From: a virus
IMG/VR virus record: IMGVR_UViG_3300028800_000152
Span: 1 to 44,912 of that record
Length of the DNA stretch: 44,912 nt
Direction: 5' to 3' (one strand)
The position numbers and the translations under genes are program-made. The notes beneath the pieces are model-generated. The model was not told the DNA's origin. It was given only the letters and a program-made list of their open reading frames with translations, and ran no database searches. Of this stretch, positions 6,591-12,426 are shown in pieces (within the stretch, counting starts at the first letter, position 1; each line of letters begins with the position of its first letter).

Positions 6591-6713
6591 AGCACCCGGC
6601 GGGAATCGATACCCGCGACATCGAGAGCTTACTACGTTCGGCTGGCGTGGTGCACCACGCGCTTTTGCCTACTTGGTTCTTCTCAAGCTGTTTTCCAACT
6701 AAACTACAGGTGC
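6591..6713 (-). tRNA. tRNA-like gene with about 50 extra bases
   Basis: The ends form an acceptor GCACCTG/CGGGTGC, with D arm GTTT...AAAC and T arm GCGGG-TATCGAT-TCCCGC in place. About 75 bases separate the D and T arms instead of about 22. The extra DNA contains a perfect 16-base palindrome (6645-6660). No canonical anticodon loop is evident and CCA is not encoded. It could be a tRNA with an insertion in the anticodon region or a pseudogene. Confidence 0.5.
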
Positions 6714-6749
6714 ACAACGGTGAGCCCCACAAGCTCTCGTCGAAAATGG

Positions 6750-6825
6750 TCAGCGTGGCAGGATTCGAACCTGCGGCCCCCTGCGCCCGAGGCAGGTGCT
6801 CTAGACCAGGCTGAGCTACACGCTG
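6750..6825 (-). tRNA. tRNA-Pro(CGG)
   Basis: Acceptor CAGCGTG/CACGCTG, anticodon loop CTCGGGC, stem CCTGC/GCAGG, discriminator A, CCA encoded at 6747-6749. Confidence 0.95.
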
Positions 6826-6840
6826 TTGTGTTTTATCTGG

Positions 6841-6915
6841 CGCTCTCTGTACGGGACTCGAACCCGTCGGCAACCGCTCGACAGGCGGCCCGCTTCACCC
6901 GCTGCGTCACAGAGC
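6841..6915 (-). tRNA. tRNA-Asp(GTC), irregular acceptor
   Basis: Anticodon loop CTGTCGA, stem GCCGC/GCGGT, CCA encoded. The 5' acceptor strand is GCTCTGT but the 3' strand is ACAGAGAGC, a two-base (AG) expansion that bulges the stem. Confidence 0.85.
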
Positions 6916-6923
6916 ATGTTTGG

Positions 6924-7003
6924 TGCGGTCGCCGAGACTCGAACTCGGATGGTTGCCCACGGCGACCTCAACGCCGCGCGTCTGCCAGTTCCGCCACGAC
7001 CGC
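6924..7003 (-). tRNA. tRNA-Leu(GAG)
   Basis: Class II tRNA, acceptor GCGGTCG/CGACCGC, anticodon loop TTGAGGT, stem CGGCG/CGCCG, discriminator A, CCA encoded. It is the only Leu tRNA here with the normal long variable arm. Confidence 0.95.
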
Positions 7004-7011
7004 GTATTTGG

Positions 7012-7083
7012 AGGGCGCTCGGGGACTCGAACCCCGGACCAGATGATTAAGAGTCACCCGCTCTGCCGCTGAGCTAAGCGCCC
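7012..7083 (-). tRNA. tRNA-Lys(CTT)
   Basis: Acceptor GGGCGCT/AGCGCCC, anticodon loop CTCTTAA, stem GGTGA/TCATC, CCA encoded at 7009-7011. One base separates it from tRNA-Lys(TTT). Confidence 0.95.
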
Positions 7084-7084
7084 G

Positions 7085-7158
7085 CAGGTGCTGCCGGGTT
7101 CGAACCGGCGACATCCGGATTAAAAAGCCGGTGCTCTACCCAACTGAGCTAAGCACCC
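7085..7158 (-). tRNA. tRNA-Lys(TTT)
   Basis: Acceptor GGGTGCT/AGCACCT, anticodon loop TTTTTAA, stem CCGGC/TCCGG with the innermost pair unpaired. CCA is not encoded because tRNA-Lys(CTT) begins after one base. Confidence 0.9.
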
Positions 7159-7169
7159 ATGAGATTTGG

Positions 7170-7245
7170 TCGACCCGGGTGGATTCGAACCACCGACCTC
7201 TCGCTTATCGGGCGAGCGCTCTGACCGGGCTGAGCTAAAGGGTCG
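7170..7245 (-). tRNA. tRNA-Ile(GAT) with C33
   Basis: Anticodon arm CTCGC-CCGATAA-GCGAG: GAT anticodon but C at position 33. The outer acceptor pairs CGACCC/GGGTCG are good. There is one extra base between the acceptor and D arm. CCA encoded at 7167-7169. Confidence 0.85.
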
Positions 7246-7256
7246 TCTAAAAATGG

Positions 7257-7328
7257 TGTGCCTCGACGGGATTGAACCGCCGACCTCATCCATGTCAAAG
7301 ATGCGCTCTCCCACTGAGCTAGAGGCAC
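7257..7328 (-). tRNA. tRNA-Val(GAC)
   Basis: Acceptor GTGCCTC/GAGGCAC, anticodon loop TTGACAT, stem CATCT/GGATG, discriminator A, CCA encoded at 7254-7256. On the plus strand its acceptor provides the AGAGG ribosome binding site of the gene at 7334. Confidence 0.95.
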
Positions 7329-7333
7329 GGTGA

Positions 7334-7567
7334 ATGGCTGACGAAGAAGAACCGCAGCGGCCGCCGACATACGCCGAGCTGGTCGAGCAGAACGAGGCGT
7401 TGCGCGCCGAGGTCACGGTGCTGCGCGGCGCCTACGAGGCGGTCGCGCGCAAGCTCGGCGACGAGCGGGCGAAGGCCGCAGCGACGGGCACAACCCGCAG
7501 GCGGCCGCAACGGCCGCTCGATCCGAAGGCGGCCAGCCCGTTCGACCGGCCTTACGATGGACGCTGA
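7334..7567 (+). CDS. Coiled-coil hypothetical protein
   Basis: A 77-residue acidic-then-basic protein. Residues 12-46 (YAELVEQNEALRAEVTVL...) have a heptad pattern typical of a short coiled coil, followed by an Arg/Pro-rich tail. The ribosome binding site (AGAGG) is the plus strand of the tRNA-Val(GAC) acceptor stem. Its TGA overlaps the ATG of the next gene (TGATG). Function unknown. Confidence 0.7.
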   Translation: MADEEEPQRPPTYAELVEQNEALRAEVTVLRGAYEAVARKLGDERAKAAATGTTRRRPQRPLDPKAASPFDRPYDGR

Positions 7568-7767
7568 TGATGTACGTTTCCGAAGAAGATCAAAAGCGGC
7601 TGTGCGACCGATTCGATGCCGAATTGCTCGCTGACCGTGCTGCCGGCATGGGCTGGGGCGAAATGGCTAAGAAGCGCGGTATGAACAAAAGCAACTTGCG
7701 GCGCCTGGTCTTGAAACTCAAGCGACCAGCGGCGGCGTCGCCGGCGGCGCAAGCCAGCAAAGGTTAG
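7567..7767 (+). CDS. Small helix-turn-helix-like protein
   Basis: A 66-residue protein coupled to the preceding gene. Residues 26-50 (AGMGWGEMAKKRGMNKSNLRR) look like a recognition helix-turn-helix, with a Lys/Ala/Pro tail. The 3' end overlaps the 3' end of the opposing hydrolase gene by 50 bases. It may be a DNA-binding regulator acting with the coiled-coil protein. Confidence 0.65.
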   Translation: MMYVSEEDQKRLCDRFDAELLADRAAGMGWGEMAKKRGMNKSNLRRLVLKLKRPAAASPAAQASKG

Positions 7768-8311
7768 CCGCGCAGCTCTTGTAGCCGTCGGCCACGACCT
7801 TGACGAGCAAGTCGCCACTGTTGCGGTTGACGAGGCTGAAATGCAGCGCCCAGATGCCGTGCGCGGACATCGCCGGGTAGACGCGGAAGCGCGGCGTGCC
7901 TGCGAGCGCGAAATAGTTGAGCGAATGGTGGCCGTCGCACGTCGCCGACCAGCACGTGGTCGACGCCAGCGCCAGCAGGGCCGGAAACGGCCGGAAGCCA
8001 TCGAGCACGACCAGCGAGAAGTTCCTGGCACCCTTCTGGAGCGCAGCGGCGGCGACCGCGTTGGCGATCGCGCAGCCTGAGCTGTGGCCAACGATGTAGT
8101 GCTCGTCGGCGACGTCGGCCGTGATCGTCTTGGCCCAGCCGTCGATCGTCGCCGGTGCGATCTTTGCTAGCGGGTCGCCGGAGGTGGCGCCCGCCGGGTA
8201 CGGCAGCGCCTCGAACGCGACGTCGGGCCGTTGCTGCTTGGCGGAGGCCGCCCACGCGTCGACTTGCGCTTGCGTTGCCTGATAGCCGCCGAAGAAGTGC
8301 ACGACGATCAT
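7718..8311 (-). CDS. Alpha/beta-hydrolase-like protein
   Basis: A 197-residue protein opening with a beta strand (MIVVHFFGG) and containing the nucleophile elbow GHSSG (residues 75-79, Ser77), followed by a small helix and LVVLDGF. This fits a short alpha/beta-hydrolase or cutinase-like fold. Candidate acid and histidine residues follow but cannot be assigned with certainty. Substrate unknown; a host-envelope esterase or lipase-like lysis role is possible but unsupported. The start follows GAGAG; a longer upstream frame runs through an unrelated gene and was rejected. Confidence 0.7.
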   Translation of the reverse strand: MIVVHFFGGYQATQAQVDAWAASAKQQRPDVAFEALPYPAGATSGDPLAKIAPATIDGWAKTITADVADEHYIVGHSSGCAIANAVAAAALQKGARNFSLVVLDGFRPFPALLALASTTCWSATCDGHHSLNYFALAGTPRFRVYPAMSAHGIWALHFSLVNRNSGDLLVKVVADGYKSCAANLCWLAPPATPPLVA

Positions 8312-8319
8312 TTGGGTTT

Positions 8320-8408
8320 CTCTCTTACCACGGAACCGGATGACAACCGCCGCCGTCGAACGGCGCGTAGCCCTTGCTGCAGCCCATAGCCAAACCGCCG
8401 ACGAAATC
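8320..8408. repeat. 89-bp duplicated segment, donor copy
   Basis: These 89 bases are identical to 14850-14938. Here the segment is the last 28 codons of the gene 8325-8579 plus five bases beyond its stop, so this is the likely source copy. Confidence 0.95.
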
Positions 8409-8579
8409 TCCGCGGTGGCCGTCCCATTCGTAGCAATACGCGTCCATACTAAACCTCGCCCCGACATTGGCAGCGACCTGAGCGGCCTGCATACAGTCTT
8501 CTCGGGTTTCAAACTTGAACCAATCGTCGCCGCCGAGAGCAGCACCGTAGATCGAGATGATTAGAATGTAGTGGAACAT
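8325..8579 (-). CDS. Secreted small cysteine-rich protein
   Basis: An 84-residue protein with an N-terminal hydrophobic signal (MFHYILIISIYGAALGG), a central WFKFETREDC and further Cys residues near 48, 64 and 76, consistent with an exported disulfide-containing protein. The ATG shares its A with the A76 of the encoded CCA of tRNA-Val(CAC). The Shine-Dalgarno GGGAG is the 3' acceptor strand of that tRNA, so excision of the tRNA would remove the translation signals. The 3' third of the gene is duplicated at 14850-14938. Function unknown. Confidence 0.75.
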   Translation of the reverse strand: MFHYILIISIYGAALGGDDWFKFETREDCMQAAQVAANVGARFSMDAYCYEWDGHRGDFVGGLAMGCSKGYAPFDGGGCHPVPW

Positions 8580-8581
8580 GG

Positions 8582-8655
8582 TGCTCCCGCGAGGATTCGA
8601 ACCTCGGGATTGTCGGTATGTGACACCGATGCCTTTGGCCGCTTGGCGACGGAGC
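8582..8655 (-). tRNA. tRNA with CAC anticodon (Val), Gln-like body
   Basis: Anticodon arm TCGGT-GTCACAT-ACCGA gives CAC (Val, GTG). The D arm GCCAAGCGGCCAAAGGC and variable loop resemble bacterial tRNA-Gln. The 5' acceptor strand is one base short (GCTCCG against CGGGAGC). CCA encoded and shared with the start codon at 8579. Confidence 0.75.
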
Positions 8656-8760
8656 TTACCAGTGATGATTAGAGGTCGACTAGCTCGACGAGCAGAATCA
8701 ACAGCAGCAGCACGTTGTCGTAGCGGCGCGCTTCCTTGATTTCCTTTGATCATTGTTTGG

Positions 8761-8836
8761 TGCCCCGGGCCGGACTCGAACCGGCAACTCAAGCCGTTTT
8801 GAAGGGCTGGCCTCTACCATGTTGGGCTACAGGGGC
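8761..8836 (-). tRNA. tRNA with CAA anticodon, short variable loop
   Basis: Acceptor GCCCCTG/CCGGGGC (one mismatch), anticodon arm AGCCC-TTCAAAA-CGGCT with C31:C39 unpaired, T loop TTCGAGT, CCA encoded. By position the anticodon is CAA (Leu), but the variable loop is class I (about 6 bases), unlike normal Leu tRNAs. Shifting the loop by one would give TCA. Confidence 0.7.
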
Positions 8837-8844
8837 GAAAGTGG

Positions 8845-8918
8845 TGCGTCGAGAGGGATTCGAACCCATCACTGGACGGGGCCTGAACCCGTTGCCTCTA
8901 CCGTTGGGCTATCGACGC
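8845..8918 (-). tRNA. tRNA with CAG anticodon, short variable loop
   Basis: Acceptor GCGTCGA/TCGACGC, anticodon arm ACGGG-TTCAGGC-CCCGT (CAG, Leu), CCA encoded. The variable loop is short and the T stem has only three good pairs. Its D arm resembles that of the neighbouring CAA tRNA, so the two may be related. Confidence 0.75.
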
Positions 8919-8927
8919 GTCATTTGG

Positions 8928-9000
8928 TGCCAACGGCTGGGATTTAACCAGCGGCCTCATCCGTACCAAGGATGCGCTCTGTCGACTGAGCTACGTCGGC
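8928..9000 (-). tRNA. tRNA-Thr(GGT)
   Basis: Acceptor GCCGACG/CGTTGGC, anticodon loop TTGGTAC, stem CATCC/GGATG, CCA encoded. The T loop is TTAAATC, so C56 is replaced by A and the usual G19-C56 contact is lost. Its 5' part contains the stop of gene 8944-9156. Confidence 0.88.
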
Positions 9001-9156
9001 GTTGTTCACAGCTTCGAGCAAGCGCGCTAGGCGCTCTTCCCAACCAGGCCAGCGTTCGAGGTGGCCGACAATCTTCCAGAACTCGCCGAGCTTTGGGTCT
9101 GTAACCTTGTAGCCGAAGGCGCTCTTGTAGAGCGGATGGATTTGCCATTTCTGCAT
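8944..9156 (-). CDS. Hypothetical protein starting and ending in tRNA sequence
   Basis: A 70-residue protein (aromatic and charged, MQKWQIHPLYKSAFGYKVTD...) with no known domain. The ATG lies one base after the encoded CCA of tRNA-Thr(TGT), and the Shine-Dalgarno AGGTGG is that tRNA's 3' acceptor strand. The TGA stop (8944-8946) lies inside tRNA-Thr(GGT), which overlaps the last 57 bases. tRNA processing would strip both the ribosome binding site and the stop. Function unknown. Confidence 0.6.
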   Translation of the reverse strand: MQKWQIHPLYKSAFGYKVTDPKLGEFWKIVGHLERWPGWEERLARLLEAVNNADVAQSTERILGTDEAAG

Positions 9157-9160
9157 TTGG

Positions 9161-9235
9161 TGCCACCTGTCTCGATTTGAACGGACGACCTTCGATTTAC
9201 AGAATCGCTGCTCTACCGGGCTGAGCTAAGGCGGC
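9161..9235 (-). tRNA. tRNA-Thr(TGT) with C33
   Basis: Acceptor GCCGCCT/AGGTGGC. Anticodon arm GCGAT-TCTGTAA-ATCGA gives TGT with C at position 33 and a G27:A43 mismatch. The T stem carries one inserted base. CCA encoded at 9158-9160. Confidence 0.78.
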
Positions 9236-9244
9236 GTGAATTGG

Positions 9245-9317
9245 TGCTAGCTGCTGGGATCGAACCAACGGCCTCTTCCTTACGAGGGAAGCGCTCTACC
9301 GACTGAGCTAAGCCAGC
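9245..9317 (-). tRNA. tRNA-Thr(CGT)
   Basis: Acceptor GCTGGCT/AGCTAGC, anticodon loop CTCGTAA, stem CTTCC/GGAAG, CCA encoded at 9242-9244. Its first ten bases overlap the end of gene 9308-9640. Confidence 0.95.
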
Positions 9318-9640
9318 GCCTGTTCGTGTTGCCGCTGCTCTGCGCGCCGCCGCTTGCGTTGCAGCTTCGCGGGCTCGCCGGCGTAGAAGGAAACGATCGA
9401 CTGCTTGTCGTGGCGGTAGACCGCCCAGATCTCACGCTGGCGGATGCGCAGCAGGTGGTAGGTGCCTTCCTTGCTGCCGATGCCGAGCGGCGGCGACGTG
9501 CCGTCTCGGCACAATGCGGTCATCGCCTTGTAGTCGGCGATGGTGATGATGATGCCGTGGCGCTCGAACAGCCGGCGGATGGCGTGGGCCATCATCGCCT
9601 CGGGATGGTCGGCCAGGTATTTCTCGTGCTTGGAAAGCAT
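9308..9640 (-). CDS. Hypothetical protein ending in tRNA-Thr
   Basis: A 110-residue protein with an N-terminal helical half and a beta-rich part (GTYHLLRIRQREIWAVYRHDKQSIVSFY) that has the look of a small nuclease or toxin fold (ParE/RelE-like pattern), then a basic tail. No catalytic residues can be assigned. Its stop (9308-9310) lies inside tRNA-Thr(CGT). It is the gene immediately upstream of the leftward tRNA block. Confidence 0.68.
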   Translation of the reverse strand: MLSKHEKYLADHPEAMMAHAIRRLFERHGIIITIADYKAMTALCRDGTSPPLGIGSKEGTYHLLRIRQREIWAVYRHDKQSIVSFYAGEPAKLQRKRRRAEQRQHEQALA

Positions 9641-9699
9641 CCGGCGCGCCCCCGATTCGACGGTCGCGCATTATGTGCGGCGCCGGTACTCGGCGCAAA

Positions 9700-10002
9700 T
9701 CACAGTTTCTGGTTTTTGAGCAACTTGATTGATGGCGTTTTTCTTGGCGTTGGCCGGTCCGGCCGGCGGCGGCGCCGATTGAGGTATTCCAAATGAGCGA
9801 AGCGATCTTCCGCTTTGTCACGTTCTCTGGCTTCCAGCATGTCGTGCACTCCCTGTTGGAGCGCCGAGCGCTTCTTTTCGATTCCAGATGCCGCCGCAAG
9901 GGCAGCTTCGTAGTGCCAAGCTCGCTTGTGGCGCACGACCGTGTGGCCGCCAATATATGCTCCGCACTTGCTCATGAAGCGCATTTTCAACCGCGTAGCC
10001 AT
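9700..10002 (-). CDS. Hypothetical basic protein
   Basis: A 100-residue protein (MATRLKMRFMSKCGAYIGGH...) with a central helix rich in Glu/Arg and an Arg/Pro/Lys tail. It has two His/Cys positions but no clear zinc motif. A competing frame on the same strand (9818-10069) looks like noise. A 59-base gap separates it from the next gene. Function unknown. Confidence 0.55.
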   Translation of the reverse strand: MATRLKMRFMSKCGAYIGGHTVVRHKRAWHYEAALAAASGIEKKRSALQQGVHDMLEARERDKAEDRFAHLEYLNRRRRRPDRPTPRKTPSIKLLKNQKL

Positions 10003-10148
10003 GACAAGTCAACCTTGTCCCGGGTCTCGGCGCACTAGCCGAGTTGCGTCTGGGTCCTAGCCAGAACACCGTAGCCTAGCGTGGTGCCTTATGCCCAAGG
10101 GCACCGTCCTGGACGTTCACAACGTGGCCGCGCTCGCGCGCGGCAAAG
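10003..10148. other. Non-coding gap with hairpins
   Basis: About 146 bases without a convincing gene. Two stem-loops are visible: CTCGGC/GCCGAG at about 10025-10042 and GGTGCC/GGCACC at about 10081-10105. They may act in termination or transcript stability; no T run follows either. Confidence 0.4.
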
Positions 10149-10304
10149 TCACAGCCAAAGCGCGATCTCCGCAACGTCGCGGTCCGCGCGAAGGCAATAC
10201 GCAACGATTGCGTGCTGGTAGGTGTTCGGCAGCATTGACCACGCTCTAAACCAGCGGTCGTATGCTTCTGCCTGCGTTATCTCGGTGGTGGTGGTGCGGA
10301 CCAT
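10149..10304 (-). CDS. Hypothetical 51-residue protein
   Basis: It starts at ATG 10304 with GAGAGG seven bases upstream. Residues 9-51 are helical with conserved-looking Trp/Tyr positions (YDRWFRAWSMLPNTYQHAIVAY), reminiscent of short phage regulators. The frame is open for 41 more codons upstream but without a ribosome binding site. It is the first gene downstream of the leftward promoter copy at 10519-10548. Confidence 0.6.
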   Translation of the reverse strand: MVRTTTTEITQAEAYDRWFRAWSMLPNTYQHAIVAYCLRADRDVAEIALWL

Positions 10305-10518
10305 CGGTCCTCTCCGCTTTGGGCGGAGGGTGTGGTCTCCGCGGGTTAGTCTGCTCTGCGCCTTAGCCCGGTCCCGGGCTGTTCTTTGGTCGTCTTTGAT
10401 GTTTGCAAGGAAATACCCATCACGCATGCGTGCGGCCGCTCGCTGGCCGGTCGATTAAACGACCAGCTGGCGGCAGCGGCTATTGCGCTATATGAGGTTA
10501 ACTTGCACATGGCGGCGG

Positions 10519-10548
10519 CCTATACGCCTTTGGCGGCGGCGTTGTCAA
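10519..10548 (-). promoter_or_regulatory. Leftward member of the repeated promoter family
   Basis: On the minus strand TTGACA (10543-10548) is followed after 17 bases by GTATAG (10520-10525). The spacer carries ACGCC and ends in GGCGTATA, as in the rightward copies. It lies in the gap between genes 10149-10304 and 10561-10848. Confidence 0.6.
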
Positions 10549-10560
10549 CCGGGCTGCTAT

Positions 10561-10848
10561 TCAGCGGGTGTGGTCGGAATAAACGATGCAACGGTAGAGC
10601 CCTTCGTCGACGAAGTATTCGCAGTCTTTCTTGAACGGGCGCACCTGCCGAAACACGGTGCCTCTTTTGGTTCCGTACCCAGCTTCGAGCAGCTCATGCG
10701 TTTTTGGGTCGTAATAGCGATATGGGCTGAGAATCTGGAAGCCGCATTGAGCCTCAATCTCCTGCACTTCTTGGAGCCTTCGGTTAAACTCGTCGCGCGT
10801 CATCTCGCCGGGCGGCGCCTTCACAAACGCTTGGATTCCTCGGGGCAT
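10561..10848 (-). CDS. Hypothetical 95-residue protein
   Basis: It starts with ATG after AGGAGA (8 bases). The product is rich in aromatic and charged residues (FQILSPYRYYDPKTHELLEAGY...) and ends DEGLYRCIVYSDHTR. No known domain. It overlaps the end of the RNase H-like gene by 28 bases, so the two are probably co-translated. Confidence 0.65.
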   Translation of the reverse strand: MPRGIQAFVKAPPGEMTRDEFNRRLQEVQEIEAQCGFQILSPYRYYDPKTHELLEAGYGTKRGTVFRQVRPFKKDCEYFVDEGLYRCIVYSDHTR

Positions 10849-11429
10849 GTCGCTTTCTCCTGTTGTTGCTGTCTGATCCAGAGCATACGCGCCTCGTCCA
10901 TGTCGTCCTCGAACGCCTTTATGTGCGCGGCCTCGATCGTGCTGCCGTCCCGCAACGCCCGCTCCTCGATCATGCACATGCGGGCGAAGCGGTCGACGGC
11001 CCGCAGGCGATCGCCGCCGCCCGAACGCTTGATCGACAAGGACAGCCCGAGCAAGTTGACGGTGCGGATGAAAAACATGCGCGGCGACGAGCTGACGGTG
11101 ATGCCGTCTTCCAGCCCCGGCTGCGGGATGCCGTGGCGTTGCCGCCAGCGCGCGCGGCGCGAGAGGCGATCGGGTTTAAGCCTGCCGGCGACGAACACGG
11201 AATCAGTCTGAAACCGGAGCGTGTCGCCGGCGGCGAGAATGCCGCGGTCGACGGCGATGCGCAGGCCGCGGGCGGCGGCGCTCATCTCGGCGGAATTATT
11301 GCCGCTGGTCGAGCCCGGCAGCACGTTGCCGCCGAAGAAGCGGCCGCGGTCGCTCTCGGCCCACGCGGCCCACGAGCCGGTGCGCGTGCGCTCGCAGTAG
11401 GAGGCGTCGGTGACGAGCGAGACGATCAT
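10821..11429 (-). CDS. RNase H-like protein
   Basis: A 202-residue protein whose first 80 residues fit an RNase H fold. VTDASY puts Asp8 on strand 1, NNSAEMSAA puts Glu48 at the start of helix A, and QTDSVFV puts Asp76 at the end of strand 4. These are the usual D-E-D metal ligands that cleave RNA in RNA:DNA hybrids. The C-terminal 100 residues are a family-specific extension. A role in primer removal or R-loop processing during phage replication is inferred. It overlaps the upstream DUF1653 gene by 4 bases (ATGA). Confidence 0.75.
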   Translation of the reverse strand: MIVSLVTDASYCERTRTGSWAAWAESDRGRFFGGNVLPGSTSGNNSAEMSAAARGLRIAVDRGILAAGDTLRFQTDSVFVAGRLKPDRLSRRARWRQRHGIPQPGLEDGITVSSSPRMFFIRTVNLLGLSLSIKRSGGGDRLRAVDRFARMCMIEERALRDGSTIEAAHIKAFEDDMDEARMLWIRQQQQEKATCPEESKRL

Positions 11430-11698
11430 GGGCGAATGAACGGGCAGACATCGTCGTCGCCGACGTCGCGCTCGAAGCTATAGCGCGGCCGGTTGTTTTC
11501 GACTTCCTGCAGGAACCGATCGAGCTGCTGGACGTATAGCGGAGGCAGTTGCGCGCACTGCCAGCGGTATCCCGTGTAAACGACGTTAACGAAACCGTCG
11601 GGATCGCGCGCCAGGCCGACAATCGTGCAAAGACCGCCCTCGTAGTGGCGCCAGCTTTCGCCAGTTTTCGGTATGCGATATTTCGCTTGTTCGGTCAT
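11426..11698 (-). CDS. DUF1653-like protein
   Basis: A 90-residue protein matching the DUF1653 pattern: WRHYEGGLCTIVGLARDPDG (about residues 16-35), followed by VVYTGYRW, a middle LPPLYVQQLDRF and a final PRYSFER. The family folds as a small SH3-like barrel of unknown function, often encoded near nucleotide or DNA enzymes. The frame is open 15 codons upstream; the ATG at 11698 was chosen because the conserved region starts soon after, but no strong Shine-Dalgarno supports it. Confidence 0.7.
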   Translation of the reverse strand: MTEQAKYRIPKTGESWRHYEGGLCTIVGLARDPDGFVNVVYTGYRWQCAQLPPLYVQQLDRFLQEVENNRPRYSFERDVGDDDVCPFIRP

Positions 11699-11764
11699 GG
11701 GGGGGGCGGGTTGTCCTTCGGCGTGGCGCGGCGGCCAAAGCATCAGCGAGCCGGCGGCGAAAAG

Positions 11765-12016
11765 TCAACCTATCGACAGCAACAGTTCGCCTTTTTCGCC
11801 GACGCCCTTGACGCGCCACACCGCAGTCGGCTCGATTCTCGGCGCGCGTTCCTGCGCGTCCCACACCCACGAGAGCGCAGCAAGCACCGCGCACTCGGCG
11901 GCCCGCACCAGCGGCGCCGTGCCATGAGCGCCGTAATGCGCGTAAACGGCTCGCTCGCGTTGCAGGACCCCCTGCACGATCCGCAACCACAGGCGGGCTT
12001 GCTCCAGCTCGGTCAT
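11765..12016 (-). CDS. Hypothetical 83-residue protein
   Basis: It begins MTELEQARLWLRIVQGVLQ. A helical N-terminal two-thirds with Cys and His is followed by a short beta end (AVWRVKGVGEKGELLLSIG). Its ATG overlaps the stop of the upstream gene (ATGA, 12013-12016). No family recognised. Confidence 0.68.
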   Translation of the reverse strand: MTELEQARLWLRIVQGVLQRERAVYAHYGAHGTAPLVRAAECAVLAALSWVWDAQERAPRIEPTAVWRVKGVGEKGELLLSIG

Positions 12017-12306
12017 ACTTTGGTGCCGCCACCTTGGCGGTCATAGCCGCGCTCGTTCGCGTTGCCGCGCGGGTCGTTGACGGCGGCCCGTGCGCGCTCA
12101 GCTGGGTTGTTGAGATCGACCATCACCTGGACCGCGACCTCGAACGCGCCCTCAGCCTGGTGGCTGGGCCTCAACTTGAAGCCCGGCGTGTACTTGCCGT
12201 CGGGGAACAATACGCCCTTTTGCTCGTAGCGGGTCATGCTCGCTGGCCGGCCGCAGACGCCGAACTGCGGGTTGGCGTCGAGCCAGAGCTTTTGCTCTCG
12301 CGTCAT
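12013..12306 (-). CDS. Hypothetical 97-residue protein
   Basis: It begins MTREQKLWLDANPQF, with several Gly/Pro/Arg turns and a PDGKYTPGF segment. It is probably the first gene of a leftward operon, because the divergent early region starts just beyond its ATG. No Cys cluster or catalytic motif seen. Function unknown. Confidence 0.68.
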   Translation of the reverse strand: MTREQKLWLDANPQFGVCGRPASMTRYEQKGVLFPDGKYTPGFKLRPSHQAEGAFEVAVQVMVDLNNPAERARAAVNDPRGNANERGYDRQGGGTKV

Positions 12307-12370
12307 TTAAGGTCTCCACCATAATCGGTCAGAATGTCGCACTACGCCATATTGCCGCCATTAGTCAATA

Positions 12371-12408
12371 TGCGCCCTATTGACGTATACGCCGATATGG
12401 CGTATATG
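12371..12408 (+). promoter_or_regulatory. Repeated early promoter, copy 1
   Basis: TGCGCCCTA arm, TTGACG (12380-12385), 17-base spacer carrying TACGCC and GGCG, then TATATG (12403-12408). A partial second set of CTACGCC-like arms lies about 30 bases upstream. It drives the gene at 12427. Confidence 0.8.
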
Positions 12409-12426
12409 ATGAACATCAGCCACAAA

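Noticed and set aside
8656-8760. Small leftward frame ending EIKEARRYDNVLLLLILLVE...
   Set aside because: It looks membrane-like but has no ATG, GTG or TTG start before the hydrophobic part and is preceded by a stop; possibly a remnant.
8761-8836. Opal-suppressor tRNA (TCA anticodon) and stop-codon recoding
   Set aside because: Loop pairing favours the CAA register, and many clear genes here (terL operon, early genes) end in TGA at sensible positions, so TGA is not recoded.
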